A stretch of DNA of 15,175 nucleotides from Myxococcales bacterium UBA5297 (GCA_002408385.1 DHSB01000101.1:7810-22984), one strand, 5' to 3'. Positions 6,465 to 15,161 are shown, numbered from the stretch's first letter. Numbers and translations are program-made. The notes: a model not told the origin generated them from the sequence alone.

Positions 6465-7636
6465 GACTGCGCCAGGTCCACATCAAGGGCTTCAAGTCGG
6501 TTGTCGATCAGACCGTCGCGCTCGGGCGCCTCAACTGCTTCATCGGCGCGAATGGCGTGGGAAAGAGCAATGTGCTCGAAGCGCTCGGCGTGCTTGGTGC
6601 TGCCGCGGGTGGGCGCGTGGATGACGAGGCCATCATTCGGCACGGTGTTCGCGCGGGGCTGCCTCGCCTGTTCAAGACCTCCTTCGCAGGCACTCAAATC
6701 CCGCCGCACATCATGCTCGAGGCGCAGGGCGAGCCCTCCGCGACGTTCCGCGTGTCGCTCCTCAACCCCCTCGACAGGCCGAAGCCGGCCTGGGCCTTCA
6801 AGACGGAGTCGCTCTCGTCGGGCGCGACACAGATCGTCAGCCGAGGGGTGCGCACCGAGAAGGAGAACCTCGACGAAACCCGGGGGCTCTCGGCGTTGAA
6901 GGTCGTCGACCTGCAGCCAGGGGATCCCGCGTCGCTGCTCCTGAAAGCGCTGCAGGAGTACGTGATCTACACGCCGAATACGCCCGCCCTGCGCTCGACG
7001 GTGCCGGACCCGCAGACTCGCGTGCCGGTGGGACTGGCTGGCGGCGGTCTCGCCGAGGGCTTCGAGGCGCTGAAGCGCGAAGCCGACGAAGCGCGGCTCG
7101 ACGAGGTCCTCGGGCTGATCGACTGGGTGAGCGATGTGGCCGTCACGGACGTCGTCGGCGATCTGCTCTCTCCCTCGGTTCCCCGCACGAAGAACGTCTT
7201 GAGGTTCACCGACCGCTTCATGGCGTCGTCGCGCAATACGCTGACGGCTGCCGATGCCAGCGAGGGTGCGCTGTACGTGTTGTTTGCCGCGATCCTCTGC
7301 CTCTCGGCCTCTTCGCCCCCGATCTTCGCCATCGACAACCTCGATTCGGCGCTGAATCCAAGGCTGGTGACTCGGCTGGTGGGCCACCTTGCCGCGTGGC
7401 TCGCCGCGACGAGCCCCGACCGGCAGCTCCTCTTCACGGCTCACAACCCCACGGTGCTCGATGGGCTCGACCTCGACGACGACGAGGTTCGGCTCTTCGC
7501 GGTGGAGCGAAACAGCTTGGGACACTCCACGATTCGGCGCATCACGCTGACGCCCGAGCTGCGGAGGCTGCACGGGGAGTTTCCGCTCTCGCGCCTGTGG
7601 GCGATGGGCAACCTCGGAGCTGTCCCCAATGTCTGA
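6461..7636 (+). CDS. AAA family (SMC/OLD-like, AAA_21 type) ATPase, RloA-like position
   Basis: This 391-aa ATPase opens with the strand-loop MRLRQVHIKGFKSV typical of RecF/SMC/OLD-like ABC ATPases. Walker A is GANGVGKS at 29-36; a signature-like SEGA is at 267-270; Walker B is IFAIDNLDSALNP at 288-300; the switch histidine is in LLFTAHNP (323-330). In Walker B the residue after Asp292 is Asn293, where most relatives have the catalytic Glu (DEPE), so hydrolysis may be slow or use another base. Residues 40-260 form the variable insertion without coiled coil. The stop overlaps the TOPRIM-like start by 8 nt. ATPase/TOPRIM pairs are known in type I loci (RloA/RloB of Campylobacter) and in the PARIS defence system (AriA/AriB). 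Assignment to either is by resemblance of layout only. Confidence 0.88.
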   Translation: MRLRQVHIKGFKSVVDQTVALGRLNCFIGANGVGKSNVLEALGVLGAAAGGRVDDEAIIRHGVRAGLPRLFKTSFAGTQIPPHIMLEAQGEPSATFRVSLLNPLDRPKPAWAFKTESLSSGATQIVSRGVRTEKENLDETRGLSALKVVDLQPGDPASLLLKALQEYVIYTPNTPALRSTVPDPQTRVPVGLAGGGLAEGFEALKREADEARLDEVLGLIDWVSDVAVTDVVGDLLSPSVPRTKNVLRFTDRFMASSRNTLTAADASEGALYVLFAAILCLSASSPPIFAIDNLDSALNPRLVTRLVGHLAAWLAATSPDRQLLFTAHNPTVLDGLDLDDDEVRLFAVERNSLGHSTIRRITLTPELRRLHGEFPLSRLWAMGNLGAVPNV

Positions 7637-8321
7637 CCTTCGCGTGGCCCTGGTCGCCGAGGGCCCGACCGACGCGATTGTCATCGAGGCGGCGCTCAAG
7701 GCGCTGCTCCCTCGGCCGTTCGTCATGACCCAACTCCAACCGGAGCCGACGCGCCCGAAGCTCGGGACGGGTTGGGGCGGAGTGCTGCGCTGGTGTTCGG
7801 ACTTCGCGGCGCGGGGCTTCGCGAGCTTCGAGGAGGACCCCACCTTGCCGGGCTTCGATCTCTTCGTGGTTCACGTCGATGCCGATGTCGCCGAAGGCAC
7901 CTACAGCGAGGTGAGCGACGAAGTCGCTGCTGCCGCGACCGAGCGCGGTTGGCCCCTCCTGCCACACCGCGTCCCCTGCCCACCACCCATGGGAAGCGTC
8001 GAGGTGGTGCGTGCCTGCCTGCTCGAGCGGTCGGGGCTTCGGGCGCTTGGACCGAAGACCGTCCTCTGCTTGCCCTCAAAGGCCATCGACGCGTGGCTCG
8101 TCGCCGCCGTGTTCGACAACGGTCACGCGCTGCTGACCGGACTCGAGTGCAACCTCAACGTCGAGGGACAGCTTTCGGCGCTTCCCAAGGGCCAGCGCAT
8201 CAAGAAAACCAGGCGCGAGTATCAAGCCCACGCGCAATCGGTCACGCGTCAGTGGTCCATCGTCCGTCGGCATTGCTCGCAGGCAGAACGATTCTCGACC
8301 GAGGTGGAGGCGGCGGCATGA
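7629..8321 (+). CDS. TOPRIM-like protein paired with the ATPase (RloB/AriB-like)
   Basis: The 230-aa protein begins VALVAEGPTDAIVIEAAL (7-22), matching the TOPRIM strand-Glu motif with Glu11. It continues with FVVHVDADVAE (79-89), the DxD motif with Asp84 and Asp86. These three acids would bind Mg2+ in a nuclease-type active site as in OLD-family enzymes. A later block, LCLPSKAIDAWLVAAVF (146-162), resembles the conserved C-terminal part of small proteins often found beside AAA ATPases. It is much smaller than fused OLD nucleases. It overlaps the ATPase stop by 8 nt and the rhuM start by 4 nt, so the three are made together. The TOPRIM call rests on motifs alone; whether it cuts DNA or RNA is unknown. 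Confidence 0.65.
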   Translation: MSDLRVALVAEGPTDAIVIEAALKALLPRPFVMTQLQPEPTRPKLGTGWGGVLRWCSDFAARGFASFEEDPTLPGFDLFVVHVDADVAEGTYSEVSDEVAAAATERGWPLLPHRVPCPPPMGSVEVVRACLLERSGLRALGPKTVLCLPSKAIDAWLVAAVFDNGHALLTGLECNLNVEGQLSALPKGQRIKKTRREYQAHAQSVTRQWSIVRRHCSQAERFSTEVEAAA

Positions 8322-9355
8322 CCGACCAGACCCCGCAGGAAGGCGAGCTGATCCTCTACCGAACCGACGACGACACCGTGCGCGTCGAGGTGCTCTACGA
8401 GTCCGAGACCTTCTGGCTCGACCAGCGGCGCATGGCTGAGCTGTTTGGCGTCGACCTGCGGACGGTCAGCCACCACTTAAAGGAGATCTACGCCTCGGGA
8501 GAGCTGACCCCGGAGGCAACTCTCCGAAAAAATTGGAGAGTTCAACGCGAAGGAAATCGCGAGGTTACGCGCGAAATCGCCTTCTACAACCTCGACGCCA
8601 TCATCTCCGTCGGCTACCGGGTCAACAGCGCCCAGGCCACGCAGTTTCGCATCTGGGCGACTCAGACCCTGCGCGAGTACATCGTCAAGGGGTTCGTCCT
8701 CGACGACGAGCGACTGAAGCTGAACCAGCGGTTCGGCAAGGACTACTTCGACGAGCTGCTCGAGCGGATCCGCGAGATCCGCGCCAGCGAGCGCCGCTTC
8801 TACCTGAAGATCACCGACATCTACGAGCAGTGCAGCATCGACTACGACAAGCACGCCGAGACGACGCAGAGGTTCTTCAAGACCGTGCAGAACAAGCTGC
8901 ACTGGGCGGTCACGGGCAAGACCGCCGCGGAGCTGATCGCCGAGCGCGCTGACGCCGGGAAACCCTCGATGGGCCTCACCACGTGGAAGAACGCGCCCAA
9001 GGGGAAAATCCTCAAGAGCGATGTCAGCGTCGCCAAGAACTACTTGATCGAGCGCGAGATCAAGGAGCTCGAGCGCATCGTGTCGATGTACCTCGACTAC
9101 GCGGAGAACCAGGCAGCCCGGCAGATCCCGATGAAGATGGCCGACTGGGTCGCGAAGCTCGACGCCTTCCTCCAGTTCAACGAATACGAGGTGCTCACCA
9201 ACGCCGGCAAGGTCTCTGCCGAGGTGGCCAAGCGCCTCGCCGAGGGGCAGTACGACAAGTTTCGCGTGCGCCAGGATCGCGATTTCGAGAGCGACTTCGA
9301 GGCCGAGGTGAAGCGCATCGAAACCAGGCGAACCCGGAAGAGGAAGGAGAAGTGA
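8318..9355 (+). CDS. rhuM: RhuM family protein (Virulence_RhuM)
   Basis: This 345-aa protein belongs to the RhuM family, named from a gene on Salmonella pathogenicity island 3. Members are often found inside type I RM loci, and the biochemical role is not established. An N-terminal helix-turn-helix-like stretch, [16 protein letters not shown] then [10 protein letters not shown] (31-58), suggests DNA binding. It is followed by the family core [17 protein letters not shown] (88-104) and [18 protein letters not shown] (109-126). Residues 130-345 are strongly helical and charged, ending in a Lys/Arg tail ([11 protein letters not shown]). ATG 8318 overlaps the preceding stop by ATGA and leaves the expected N-terminus. 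Its TGA shares one base with the hsdR ATG. A structural or regulatory part in the RM complex is plausible from position only. Confidence 0.88.
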   Translation: MTDQTPQEGELILYRTDDDTVRVEVLYESETFWLDQRRMAELFGVDLRTVSHHLKEIYASGELTPEATLRKNWRVQREGNREVTREIAFYNLDAIISVGYRVNSAQATQFRIWATQTLREYIVKGFVLDDERLKLNQRFGKDYFDELLERIREIRASERRFYLKITDIYEQCSIDYDKHAETTQRFFKTVQNKLHWAVTGKTAAELIAERADAGKPSMGLTTWKNAPKGKILKSDVSVAKNYLIEREIKELERIVSMYLDYAENQAARQIPMKMADWVAKLDAFLQFNEYEVLTNAGKVSAEVAKRLAEGQYDKFRVRQDRDFESDFEAEVKRIETRRTRKRKEK

Positions 9356-12300
9356 TGACCAGCGCGTCCCGCCACTCCGAGGCCGCGTTCGAGTCGGTCA
9401 TCGAGCAGCACCTTCTCGCGCACGGCTACCTCGCCATCTCCCGCGATGGCTTCGACCGCGAGCGGGCCATCTTCCCGTCGGTCGTCCTCGACTTCATCAA
9501 GGACACGCAGCCCCAGGAGTGGGCGAAGCTCGAAGCGCTACACGGGTCGAAGACGGGCGAGCAGGTCCTCACCGACCTCTGCAAGTGGATGGACGCGAAC
9601 GGCTCGCTCGCGACGCTCCGGCACGGCTTCAAGTGCTACGGGCGCACGCTCTTCGTCGCCTACTTCAAGGCCGCGCACGAGCTGAACCCTGAGCTCGAGG
9701 AGCGTTATGCCAAGAACCGCCTCGGCCTGACCCGTCAGCTCCGCTTCTCGACCCGCTCGGAGAAATCGCTCGACGTCACGCTCAGCGTGAACGGCATCCC
9801 CATCGCCACGCTCGAATTGAAGAACGCGATGACCGGGCAGACCGTCGAGGACGCGCGACGGCAGTACAAGCAGGACCGCGATCCGCGCGAGCCCATCTTC
9901 GCGTTCAAGAGGCGCACGCTCGTGCACTTCGCCGTCGACACCGACGCGGTGCTGATGACGACGCGGCTGGCGGGCGATGCCACCCACTTCTTGCCCTTCA
10001 ACAAGGGCGACCGCGAGGGGGCGGGCAACCCTGCCGATCCGCAGGGCAGGAGCTACCGCACCGCCTACCTCTGGGAAGAGGTCCTGGCTCGCGACAGCTT
10101 GCTCGAGCTGCTGGCGCGCTTCCTCCATCTGCAGATCGACGAGAAGCGCGACGACCAGGGCCGCAAGGTGAAGACCGAGCAGATGGTCTTCCCTCGCTAC
10201 CACCAGCTCCAGGCGGTCCGCTTACTGGTGGACGCGGCGCGCAGGGAAGGCCCGGGGCATAACTACCTCGTCGAGCACTCGGCCGGCAGCGGCAAGAGCA
10301 ACACGATCGCCTGGCTCACACACCGGCTCGCGTCGCTGCACGACGAGCGCAACCGGCGCGTCTTCGACAGCGTCATCGTCGTCACCGACCGCGTGGTGCT
10401 CGACCAGCAGCTCCAGGACTGCATCTACCAGTTCGAGCACAAGCGCGGCGTGGTGGAGAAGATCGACGAGAGCTCTCGTCAGCTCGCCGAGGCGCTCGAG
10501 AGCGCCGTGCCGATCATCATCACCACGCTGCAGAAGTTCCCTTTCGTCTCACGGCACCTGCTCAAGATGGCCGAGGAGCGGGGAGAGGCCGCCTCGGGCA
10601 CGCTCCAGACCCGCCGCTGCGCGGTGGTCATCGACGAGGCGCACAGCTCCCAGGGCGGCGAGACCGCCACGGACCTGAAGGAAGTGCTCGGCGGCGAGGC
10701 GCTCCGCAAGGAGGCGCAGAAGCTCGCTGCCGAGGAAGGTCGGGAAGACCTCGAGGAGCTGTTCCGCAGCATGGCCAAGCGCGGCAGGCAGGCGAACCTG
10801 AGCTTCTTCGCCTTCACTGCCACGCCCAAGCACAAGACCTTCGCGGTGTTCGGACGCAACAGAGAGCCCGCGCACCGCTACACCATGCGCCAGGCCATTG
10901 AAGAGGGCTTCATCCTCGACGTGCTCAAGAGCTACACCACGTACGCGACGTACTTCCGGCTCTTGAAGTCGTGCGAGGACGATCCGAACGTCGAGCGCAA
11001 GAAGGCAGCTCGTGCGCTCGCGCGCTTCCTCAAGCTGCACCCACACAACGTCGCCCAAAAGACCGAGGTGATGGTCGAGCACTTCCACGCGGTGACCCGC
11101 CACAAGATCGGCGGGCGCGCCAAGGCGATGGTGGTGACCGGCTCCCGTCTCGAGGCGGTTCGCCTCAAGCAGAGCTTCGACAGGTACATCAAGGAGAAGG
11201 GCTACCCGCTCAAGTCGCTCGTCGCGTTCTCGGGCACGGTGCAGGACGACAAGCTGCCGGAGGTCTCGTACACCGAGGAGGCGATGAACGACGGGCTACG
11301 CGAGAAGGAGCTGCCCGAGCGCTTCGCGTCACCGGAGTACCAGGTGCTCCTCGTCGCCGAGAAGTACCAGACCGGCTTCGACCAGCCGCTCCTGCACACG
11401 ATGTATGTCGACAAGCGGCTCGCCGGCATTCAGGCGGTGCAGACGCTGTCGCGGCTCAACCGCATCCACCCGCTCAAGGAGGACACCTTCGTCCTCGACT
11501 TCGTGAACGACCGCGAGGAGATCCGCGAGGCGTTCAAGACCTACTACGGTGGCGCCGAGATGGGCGAAGAGGTCGATCCCGCGCGGCTCTACGCTGTCAA
11601 GGGCGAGCTCGACGAGGCGGGCATCTACCGCGACGAGGAGCTCGCGCGGTTCTGCGCCGTGTACTTCAAGCCCAAGCAGAAGCAGAGCGCCCTCGATCAC
11701 CAGGCCATGAACGCGGCGCTCGATCCCGCGGTTTCGCGCTTCAAAACGCACTCCGAGGAGAGCCCCGACGAGGCCGAGCTGTGGCGCGGCAAGCTCCAAG
11801 CGTTCCAGAACCTGTACGGCTTCCTCAGCCAGGTAATCCCGTACCAGGACTCCGACCTCGAGCGCCTCTACGTGTTCTTGCGCCACCTGATGACCAAGCT
11901 GCCGCGTCGCGCCGGCGGCGCGGGCTACCAGTTCGATGACGAGGTCAAGCTCGCGTACTACCGGCTTCAGAAGATCAGCGAGGGGTCGATCTCTCTGAAC
12001 GACGGCGAGGCGCGGAAGCTCGACGGACCGTCAGAGGTGGGAAGCGGCGTGCTGCGCGAGCAACCAGTGCCGCTCTCGCAGCTCATCGACGTCCTCAACG
12101 AGCGCTTCGGCACCGACTTCAACCAGGCCGATCAGCTCTTCTTCGATCAGATCGTCGAGGCTGCGCTGGGCGACGACGGATTGCGCCGGGCGGCGGCGGT
12201 CAATACGCGCGAGAAGTTCGAGCTGCTCTTCAAGAACGTGCTCGAGGGGCTCTTCGTCGATCGCATAGAGCAGAACGAAGACATCTTCGTTCGCTTCTCA

Positions 12301-12900
12301 AACGTCCTCCCCTTCCAGAAGGCTGTGACGACCTGGATGGCCGAAGAGGCCTACCGCCGCCTTCGCGCGGGCGAGGGCTCGTCGCCGAGCACAAGCCGCT
12401 CGAAGCTGCGGCTGGTCGCAGGTGCTGCGAAGGACCGCTACGTGAAGTGCGTGCCGCTTGTGCCGCTAGAGGCAGCAGCCGGAGCATTCGGCGATCCGCA
12501 GCACGTCCTCGACGACGACATCGAGTGGGTCGAAGTCGACATCGAACGACAGCTCCGACCGGGCATGTTCGTCGCGCAGATCGTCGGCCGATCGATGGAG
12601 CCTGGCATCGAAGACGGCTCGTACTGCCTCTTCGCCGCTCCGGTGACCGGGGCCCGGCAAGGACGCACCGTGCTCGTCCAGCTTCGCGACGCCAACGACC
12701 CTGAGACCGGGCAGCGCTACACGGTGAAGCGTTACGAGAGCGAGAAGGCGTGCGCCGGCGACTCGTGGCGACACACGAAGATCACGCTGAAGCCCACCAA
12801 CCCGGCGTACTCGCCCATCGTGCTCGAGGGCGTGGAGGAGAACGCGGTCCAGGTGATCGCCGAGCTCGTCGAGGTGCTCGGGGCGACGGTCGAGAGTTGA
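9355..12900 (+). CDS. hsdR: Type I restriction subunit HsdR with C-terminal S24 (LexA-like) peptidase domain
   Basis: This 1181-aa protein combines the usual restriction subunit with an unusual extra domain. The N-terminal nuclease (HSDR_N) shows Asp140 and LELK 153-156, a PD-(D/E)XK site. The motor follows: Walker A SAGSGKSN (309-316), DEAH 427-430, FTATPKH 487-493. The helicase C-lobe has [18 protein letters not shown] and QTLSRLNR. A Ser-rich linker (1008-1016) leads to an S24 domain with GRSMEP (Ser1080) and TVKRY (Lys1125), the catalytic dyad of LexA, UmuD and CI. An Ala1042-Gly1043 bond lies 37 residues before Ser1080, the same spacing as in lambda CI. ATG 9355 shares one base with the rhuM stop and follows AGGAAGGAGA. 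The last codons (TVES) fall inside a GTCGAGA repeat. Confidence 0.95.
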   Translation: MTSASRHSEAAFESVIEQHLLAHGYLAISRDGFDRERAIFPSVVLDFIKDTQPQEWAKLEALHGSKTGEQVLTDLCKWMDANGSLATLRHGFKCYGRTLFVAYFKAAHELNPELEERYAKNRLGLTRQLRFSTRSEKSLDVTLSVNGIPIATLELKNAMTGQTVEDARRQYKQDRDPREPIFAFKRRTLVHFAVDTDAVLMTTRLAGDATHFLPFNKGDREGAGNPADPQGRSYRTAYLWEEVLARDSLLELLARFLHLQIDEKRDDQGRKVKTEQMVFPRYHQLQAVRLLVDAARREGPGHNYLVEHSAGSGKSNTIAWLTHRLASLHDERNRRVFDSVIVVTDRVVLDQQLQDCIYQFEHKRGVVEKIDESSRQLAEALESAVPIIITTLQKFPFVSRHLLKMAEERGEAASGTLQTRRCAVVIDEAHSSQGGETATDLKEVLGGEALRKEAQKLAAEEGREDLEELFRSMAKRGRQANLSFFAFTATPKHKTFAVFGRNREPAHRYTMRQAIEEGFILDVLKSYTTYATYFRLLKSCEDDPNVERKKAARALARFLKLHPHNVAQKTEVMVEHFHAVTRHKIGGRAKAMVVTGSRLEAVRLKQSFDRYIKEKGYPLKSLVAFSGTVQDDKLPEVSYTEEAMNDGLREKELPERFASPEYQVLLVAEKYQTGFDQPLLHTMYVDKRLAGIQAVQTLSRLNRIHPLKEDTFVLDFVNDREEIREAFKTYYGGAEMGEEVDPARLYAVKGELDEAGIYRDEELARFCAVYFKPKQKQSALDHQAMNAALDPAVSRFKTHSEESPDEAELWRGKLQAFQNLYGFLSQVIPYQDSDLERLYVFLRHLMTKLPRRAGGAGYQFDDEVKLAYYRLQKISEGSISLNDGEARKLDGPSEVGSGVLREQPVPLSQLIDVLNERFGTDFNQADQLFFDQIVEAALGDDGLRRAAAVNTREKFELLFKNVLEGLFVDRIEQNEDIFVRFSNVLPFQKAVTTWMAEEAYRRLRAGEGSSPSTSRSKLRLVAGAAKDRYVKCVPLVPLEAAAGAFGDPQHVLDDDIEWVEVDIERQLRPGMFVAQIVGRSMEPGIEDGSYCLFAAPVTGARQGRTVLVQLRDANDPETGQRYTVKRYESEKACAGDSWRHTKITLKPTNPAYSPIVLEGVEENAVQVIAELVEVLGATVES

Positions 12901-12901
12901 G

Positions 12902-12917
12902 GGTCGAGAGTCGAGAG
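12902..12917 (+). repeat. 16-bp GGTCGAGAGTCGAGAG motif, right copy
   Basis: Exact reverse complement of 1084-1099. The wider repeat (12886-12920) starts inside the last codons of hsdR, so the hsdR stop codon may have been created by, or lies within, this repeat. Confidence 0.7.
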
Positions 12918-12986
12918 CCGACCGACCGGCTTCGCCCGAGAAGCCCAAGCAACGCGGAGAAGCTCGCGGCCAAGAGCTCATCCCAA

Positions 12987-13017
12987 GCGCACCGCTGTGC
13001 GCCCCCACCGGCCCTCG
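12987..13017 (+). repeat. 31-bp imperfect direct repeat, right copy flanking the RM island
   Basis: GCGCACCGCTGT (12987-12998), 9 bp, then CCGGCCCTCG (13008-13017), in the same order and spacing as 2669-2699. It lies 87 bp after hsdR and 50 bp before larB. Part of it also folds as a hairpin: GCGCAC (12987-12992) pairs with GTGCGC (12997-13002) around a 4-nt loop, which could help end hsdR transcription, though no T-run follows. Confidence 0.6.
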
Positions 13018-13067
13018 CCCCCCTCCTCGCTTGAGCCCCTGCACCTTTGCCGCTACCTTCCGCGGCC

Positions 13068-13808
13068 ATGGACGAAACGCACCTGAAGAAGCTGCTGCGC
13101 GGCGTGAAGTCGGGCGCCGTGCCCGTCGACCGCGCCGTCTCGCAGCTCAAGGACCTGCCCTTCGCCGAGCTCGGCTACGCGACGCTCGACACCCACCGCC
13201 ACCTGCGCTCGGGCCTGCCCGAGGTCGTCTTCGGCGAGAGCAAGACGCCCGAGCAGCTCGTCGGCATCCTCGAGGCGCTGCGCAAGAAGCCGAGCCCGGT
13301 CATCGTCACCCGGCTCAGCGAGGAGAAGGCGGCGATCTGCCTCGAAACCGCGCCCGAGGGCGTCCACCACCGCGAGGCGCGCATGTTCGTCATCCGCCGC
13401 AAGGTGAAGAAGCTCGGCCGCGTCGCGGTGGTCACCGCGGGCACCTCCGACATCCCCATCGCCGAGGAGGCCGCGATCACCGCCGAGACGCTCGGCGCTC
13501 CGGTCTCGCGCATCTTCGACGTCGGAGTCGCCGGCATCCACCGGCTGCTCGCGCGGCGTGCCGACATCGCCTCGGCCAAGGCCGCCGTCGTCGTCGCCGG
13601 CATGGAGGGCGCGCTCGCCAGCGCGGTGGGCGGCCTGGTCGGCATCCCCATCGTCGCCGTGCCCACCTCGGTCGGCTACGGCGCGAGCTTCCAGGGACTG
13701 GCGGCGCTGCTGGGCATGCTCAACTCCTGTTCGCCCAACGTCTCGGTCGTCAACATCGACAACGGCTTCGGCGCCGGCTTCTACGCGGCGCTCATCGCGA
13801 GCAAGTAG
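13068..13808 (+). CDS. larB: Nickel pincer cofactor biosynthesis protein LarB
   Basis: LarB carboxylates nicotinic acid adenine dinucleotide on the pyridinium ring and hydrolyses it, the first step towards the nickel-pincer nucleotide (NPN) cofactor of lactate racemase and related LarA-type enzymes. The 246-aa length is normal. The C-terminal PurE-like domain is clear: AGTSDIPIAEEA (124-135), DVGVAGIHRLLARR (151-164), VVAGMEGALASAVGG (175-189), VPTSVGYGASFQG (198-210) and MLNSCSPNVSVVNIDNGFG (217-235). Cys221 occupies the position of the reported catalytic cysteine. ATG 13068 is chosen as the only ATG giving the family N-terminus; a TTG at 13047 is in frame but would add seven residues. No good ribosome site precedes it. 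The TAG stop is followed immediately by the larC ATG. Confidence 0.95.
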   Translation: MDETHLKKLLRGVKSGAVPVDRAVSQLKDLPFAELGYATLDTHRHLRSGLPEVVFGESKTPEQLVGILEALRKKPSPVIVTRLSEEKAAICLETAPEGVHHREARMFVIRRKVKKLGRVAVVTAGTSDIPIAEEAAITAETLGAPVSRIFDVGVAGIHRLLARRADIASAKAAVVVAGMEGALASAVGGLVGIPIVAVPTSVGYGASFQGLAALLGMLNSCSPNVSVVNIDNGFGAGFYAALIASK

Positions 13809-15014
13809 ATGACCAAAGTGCTGTGCCTCGAGCCGGTCGGCGGCATCGCCGGCGACATGTTCCTCGCCCTGCTCATCGACCTCGGCGTTCCTCTCGACGA
13901 CCTGCGGCGGGGCCTCGCGCCGCTCGGTTTAGGCGGCTGGAGGTTCGAGGTCTCGCGCGCGAGCCGCCACGCCATCGAGGGCACGCACCTCGACGTGGTG
14001 CTCGACGAGCCCGAGCACGAGCACGAGCACCACCACGATCACGAGCACGGCCACCATCATCACCGGGCGTGGGCCGACATTCGGGCGATGCTCGAGGCGA
14101 GCGGGCTCGCGGCGCCGGTGCGCGACCGGGCGCTCGACATCTTCACGCGCCTCGCGCAGGCCGAGGCCAAGGTGCACGGCACCTCGGTAGACGAGGTCTC
14201 CTTCCACGAGGTGGGCGCGGTCGACTCCATCGTGGACATCGTCGGCGCCGCCGTCGGGCTCGAGCTGCTCGGAGCCCCCGAGGTCTACTGCGCGCCACCG
14301 CCCGTCGGCAGCGGCACGGTGCGCTCGGCCCACGGCGTCATCCCCGTCCCCGCGCCGGCGACCGTCGAGCTGCTGCGCGGCCGGCGCGTGCTGTTCGAGG
14401 GCACGGGCGAGCTGACCACGCCGACCGGCGCGGCGCTCGTCGCCAGCCTCACGCGCGAAGGGCCGTTCCCCGAGCTCGTGCTCGAGAAGGCGGGCTACGG
14501 CCTGGGCACCCGCGACTTCGCGGACCGGCCCAACGTCCTCCGCGGACTGCTCGGCGAGCGGGCCGCGGGCGAGTCGAGCGTCTTCGTCCTCGAGGCCAAC
14601 CTCGACGACGCCACCCCGGAGCTGATCGCCTGGACGCTCGAGCGCCTGATCGCCGAGGGCGCGCTCGACGTCTGGGTCGCGCCGGTGACGATGAAGAAGG
14701 GGCGGCCCGGGCAGCTTCTCGGCGTGCTCGCGACCGGCGACAAGCGCGAGGCGTTGACCGCGCTGCTGCTGCGCGAGACGACCACGCTCGGCGTGCGCGC
14801 GCACCCGGTCGAACGGACCGTCACCGAGCGCAGCTTCGAGACGGTCGAGACGCCCTATGGAAGCGTGCGCATCAAGCGCGCCTCGTTCGGCGGCGCGACG
14901 GTGAACCTGGCGCCCGAGTACGAGGACTGCGCGAGGCTCGCGCGCGAGCGCGGCGTGCCGCTCAAGCGGGTCGTGGCCGCGGCGCTCGCCGCGGTAGGGC
15001 AGAAGCGAGCCTGA
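13809..15014 (+). CDS. larC: Nickel pincer cofactor biosynthesis protein LarC (cyclometallase)
   Basis: LarC inserts nickel into the sulfurated nucleotide in a CTP-dependent step to finish the NPN cofactor. The 401-aa protein begins with the family mark VGGIAGDMFLALLIDLG (10-26). It holds a histidine-rich loop at 70-85 (11 His in 16 residues), as expected for nickel binding or storage, then FHEVGAVDSIVDIVGA, PVGSGTV, the C-terminal LEANLDDATPE and the MKKGRPG motif. In Lactobacillus plantarum LarC is made from two ORFs by a programmed frameshift; here it is a single continuous frame, as in many Gram-negative bacteria. It starts directly after the larB stop with no gap, so the two are surely co-translated. 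LarE and LarA are not in the window and must be elsewhere if the cofactor is used. Confidence 0.95.
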   Translation: MTKVLCLEPVGGIAGDMFLALLIDLGVPLDDLRRGLAPLGLGGWRFEVSRASRHAIEGTHLDVVLDEPEHEHEHHHDHEHGHHHHRAWADIRAMLEASGLAAPVRDRALDIFTRLAQAEAKVHGTSVDEVSFHEVGAVDSIVDIVGAAVGLELLGAPEVYCAPPPVGSGTVRSAHGVIPVPAPATVELLRGRRVLFEGTGELTTPTGAALVASLTREGPFPELVLEKAGYGLGTRDFADRPNVLRGLLGERAAGESSVFVLEANLDDATPELIAWTLERLIAEGALDVWVAPVTMKKGRPGQLLGVLATGDKREALTALLLRETTTLGVRAHPVERTVTERSFETVETPYGSVRIKRASFGGATVNLAPEYEDCARLARERGVPLKRVVAAALAAVGQKRA

Positions 15015-15092
15015 CGCCCGGTCTTGGCGGGTGCGCCCGCATCGATGAGCCCGGCCGTCGACTCACAACTCACAAACGGCGCGCCGCCCGCG

Positions 15093-15161
15093 CACCCTGA
15101 GCCCCTCGGCAGGCTCGGGGCAGGCGAAGTCGCGAGAGGCCCTTCGACTTCGCTCAGGGTG
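15093..15161. repeat. Nested inverted repeat downstream of larC (REP-like or terminator)
   Basis: CACCCTGAGC (15093-15102) is complementary to GCTCAGGGTG (15152-15161). Inside it GCGAAGTCG (15124-15132) pairs with CGACTTCGC (15145-15153), a perfect 9-bp stem with a 12-nt loop. The left part also holds GCCCC/GGGGC (15101-15105, 15117-15121). The outer and inner stems share two bases, so they compete. The wording CCTTCGACTTCGCTCAGGG looks like a dispersed palindromic repeat seen in many environmental high-GC genomes (recollection, not searched). It could also act as the lar operon terminator. Confidence 0.65.

Noticed and set aside
8983..9354. Longer hsdR starting inside rhuM
   Set aside because: It overlaps the conserved rhuM coding region for 370 bp and reads as Arg/Gly-rich shadow; ATG 9355 with AGGAAGGAGA upstream starts the known HsdR N-terminus.
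10971..11939. 322-aa open frame inside hsdR
   Set aside because: It is an Arg/Gly/Ala-rich frame-shifted shadow; the HsdR helicase motifs run through the same bases in the main frame.
13047..13067. TTG start for larB
   Set aside because: It adds seven residues without family support; ATG 13068 gives the usual 246-aa LarB.
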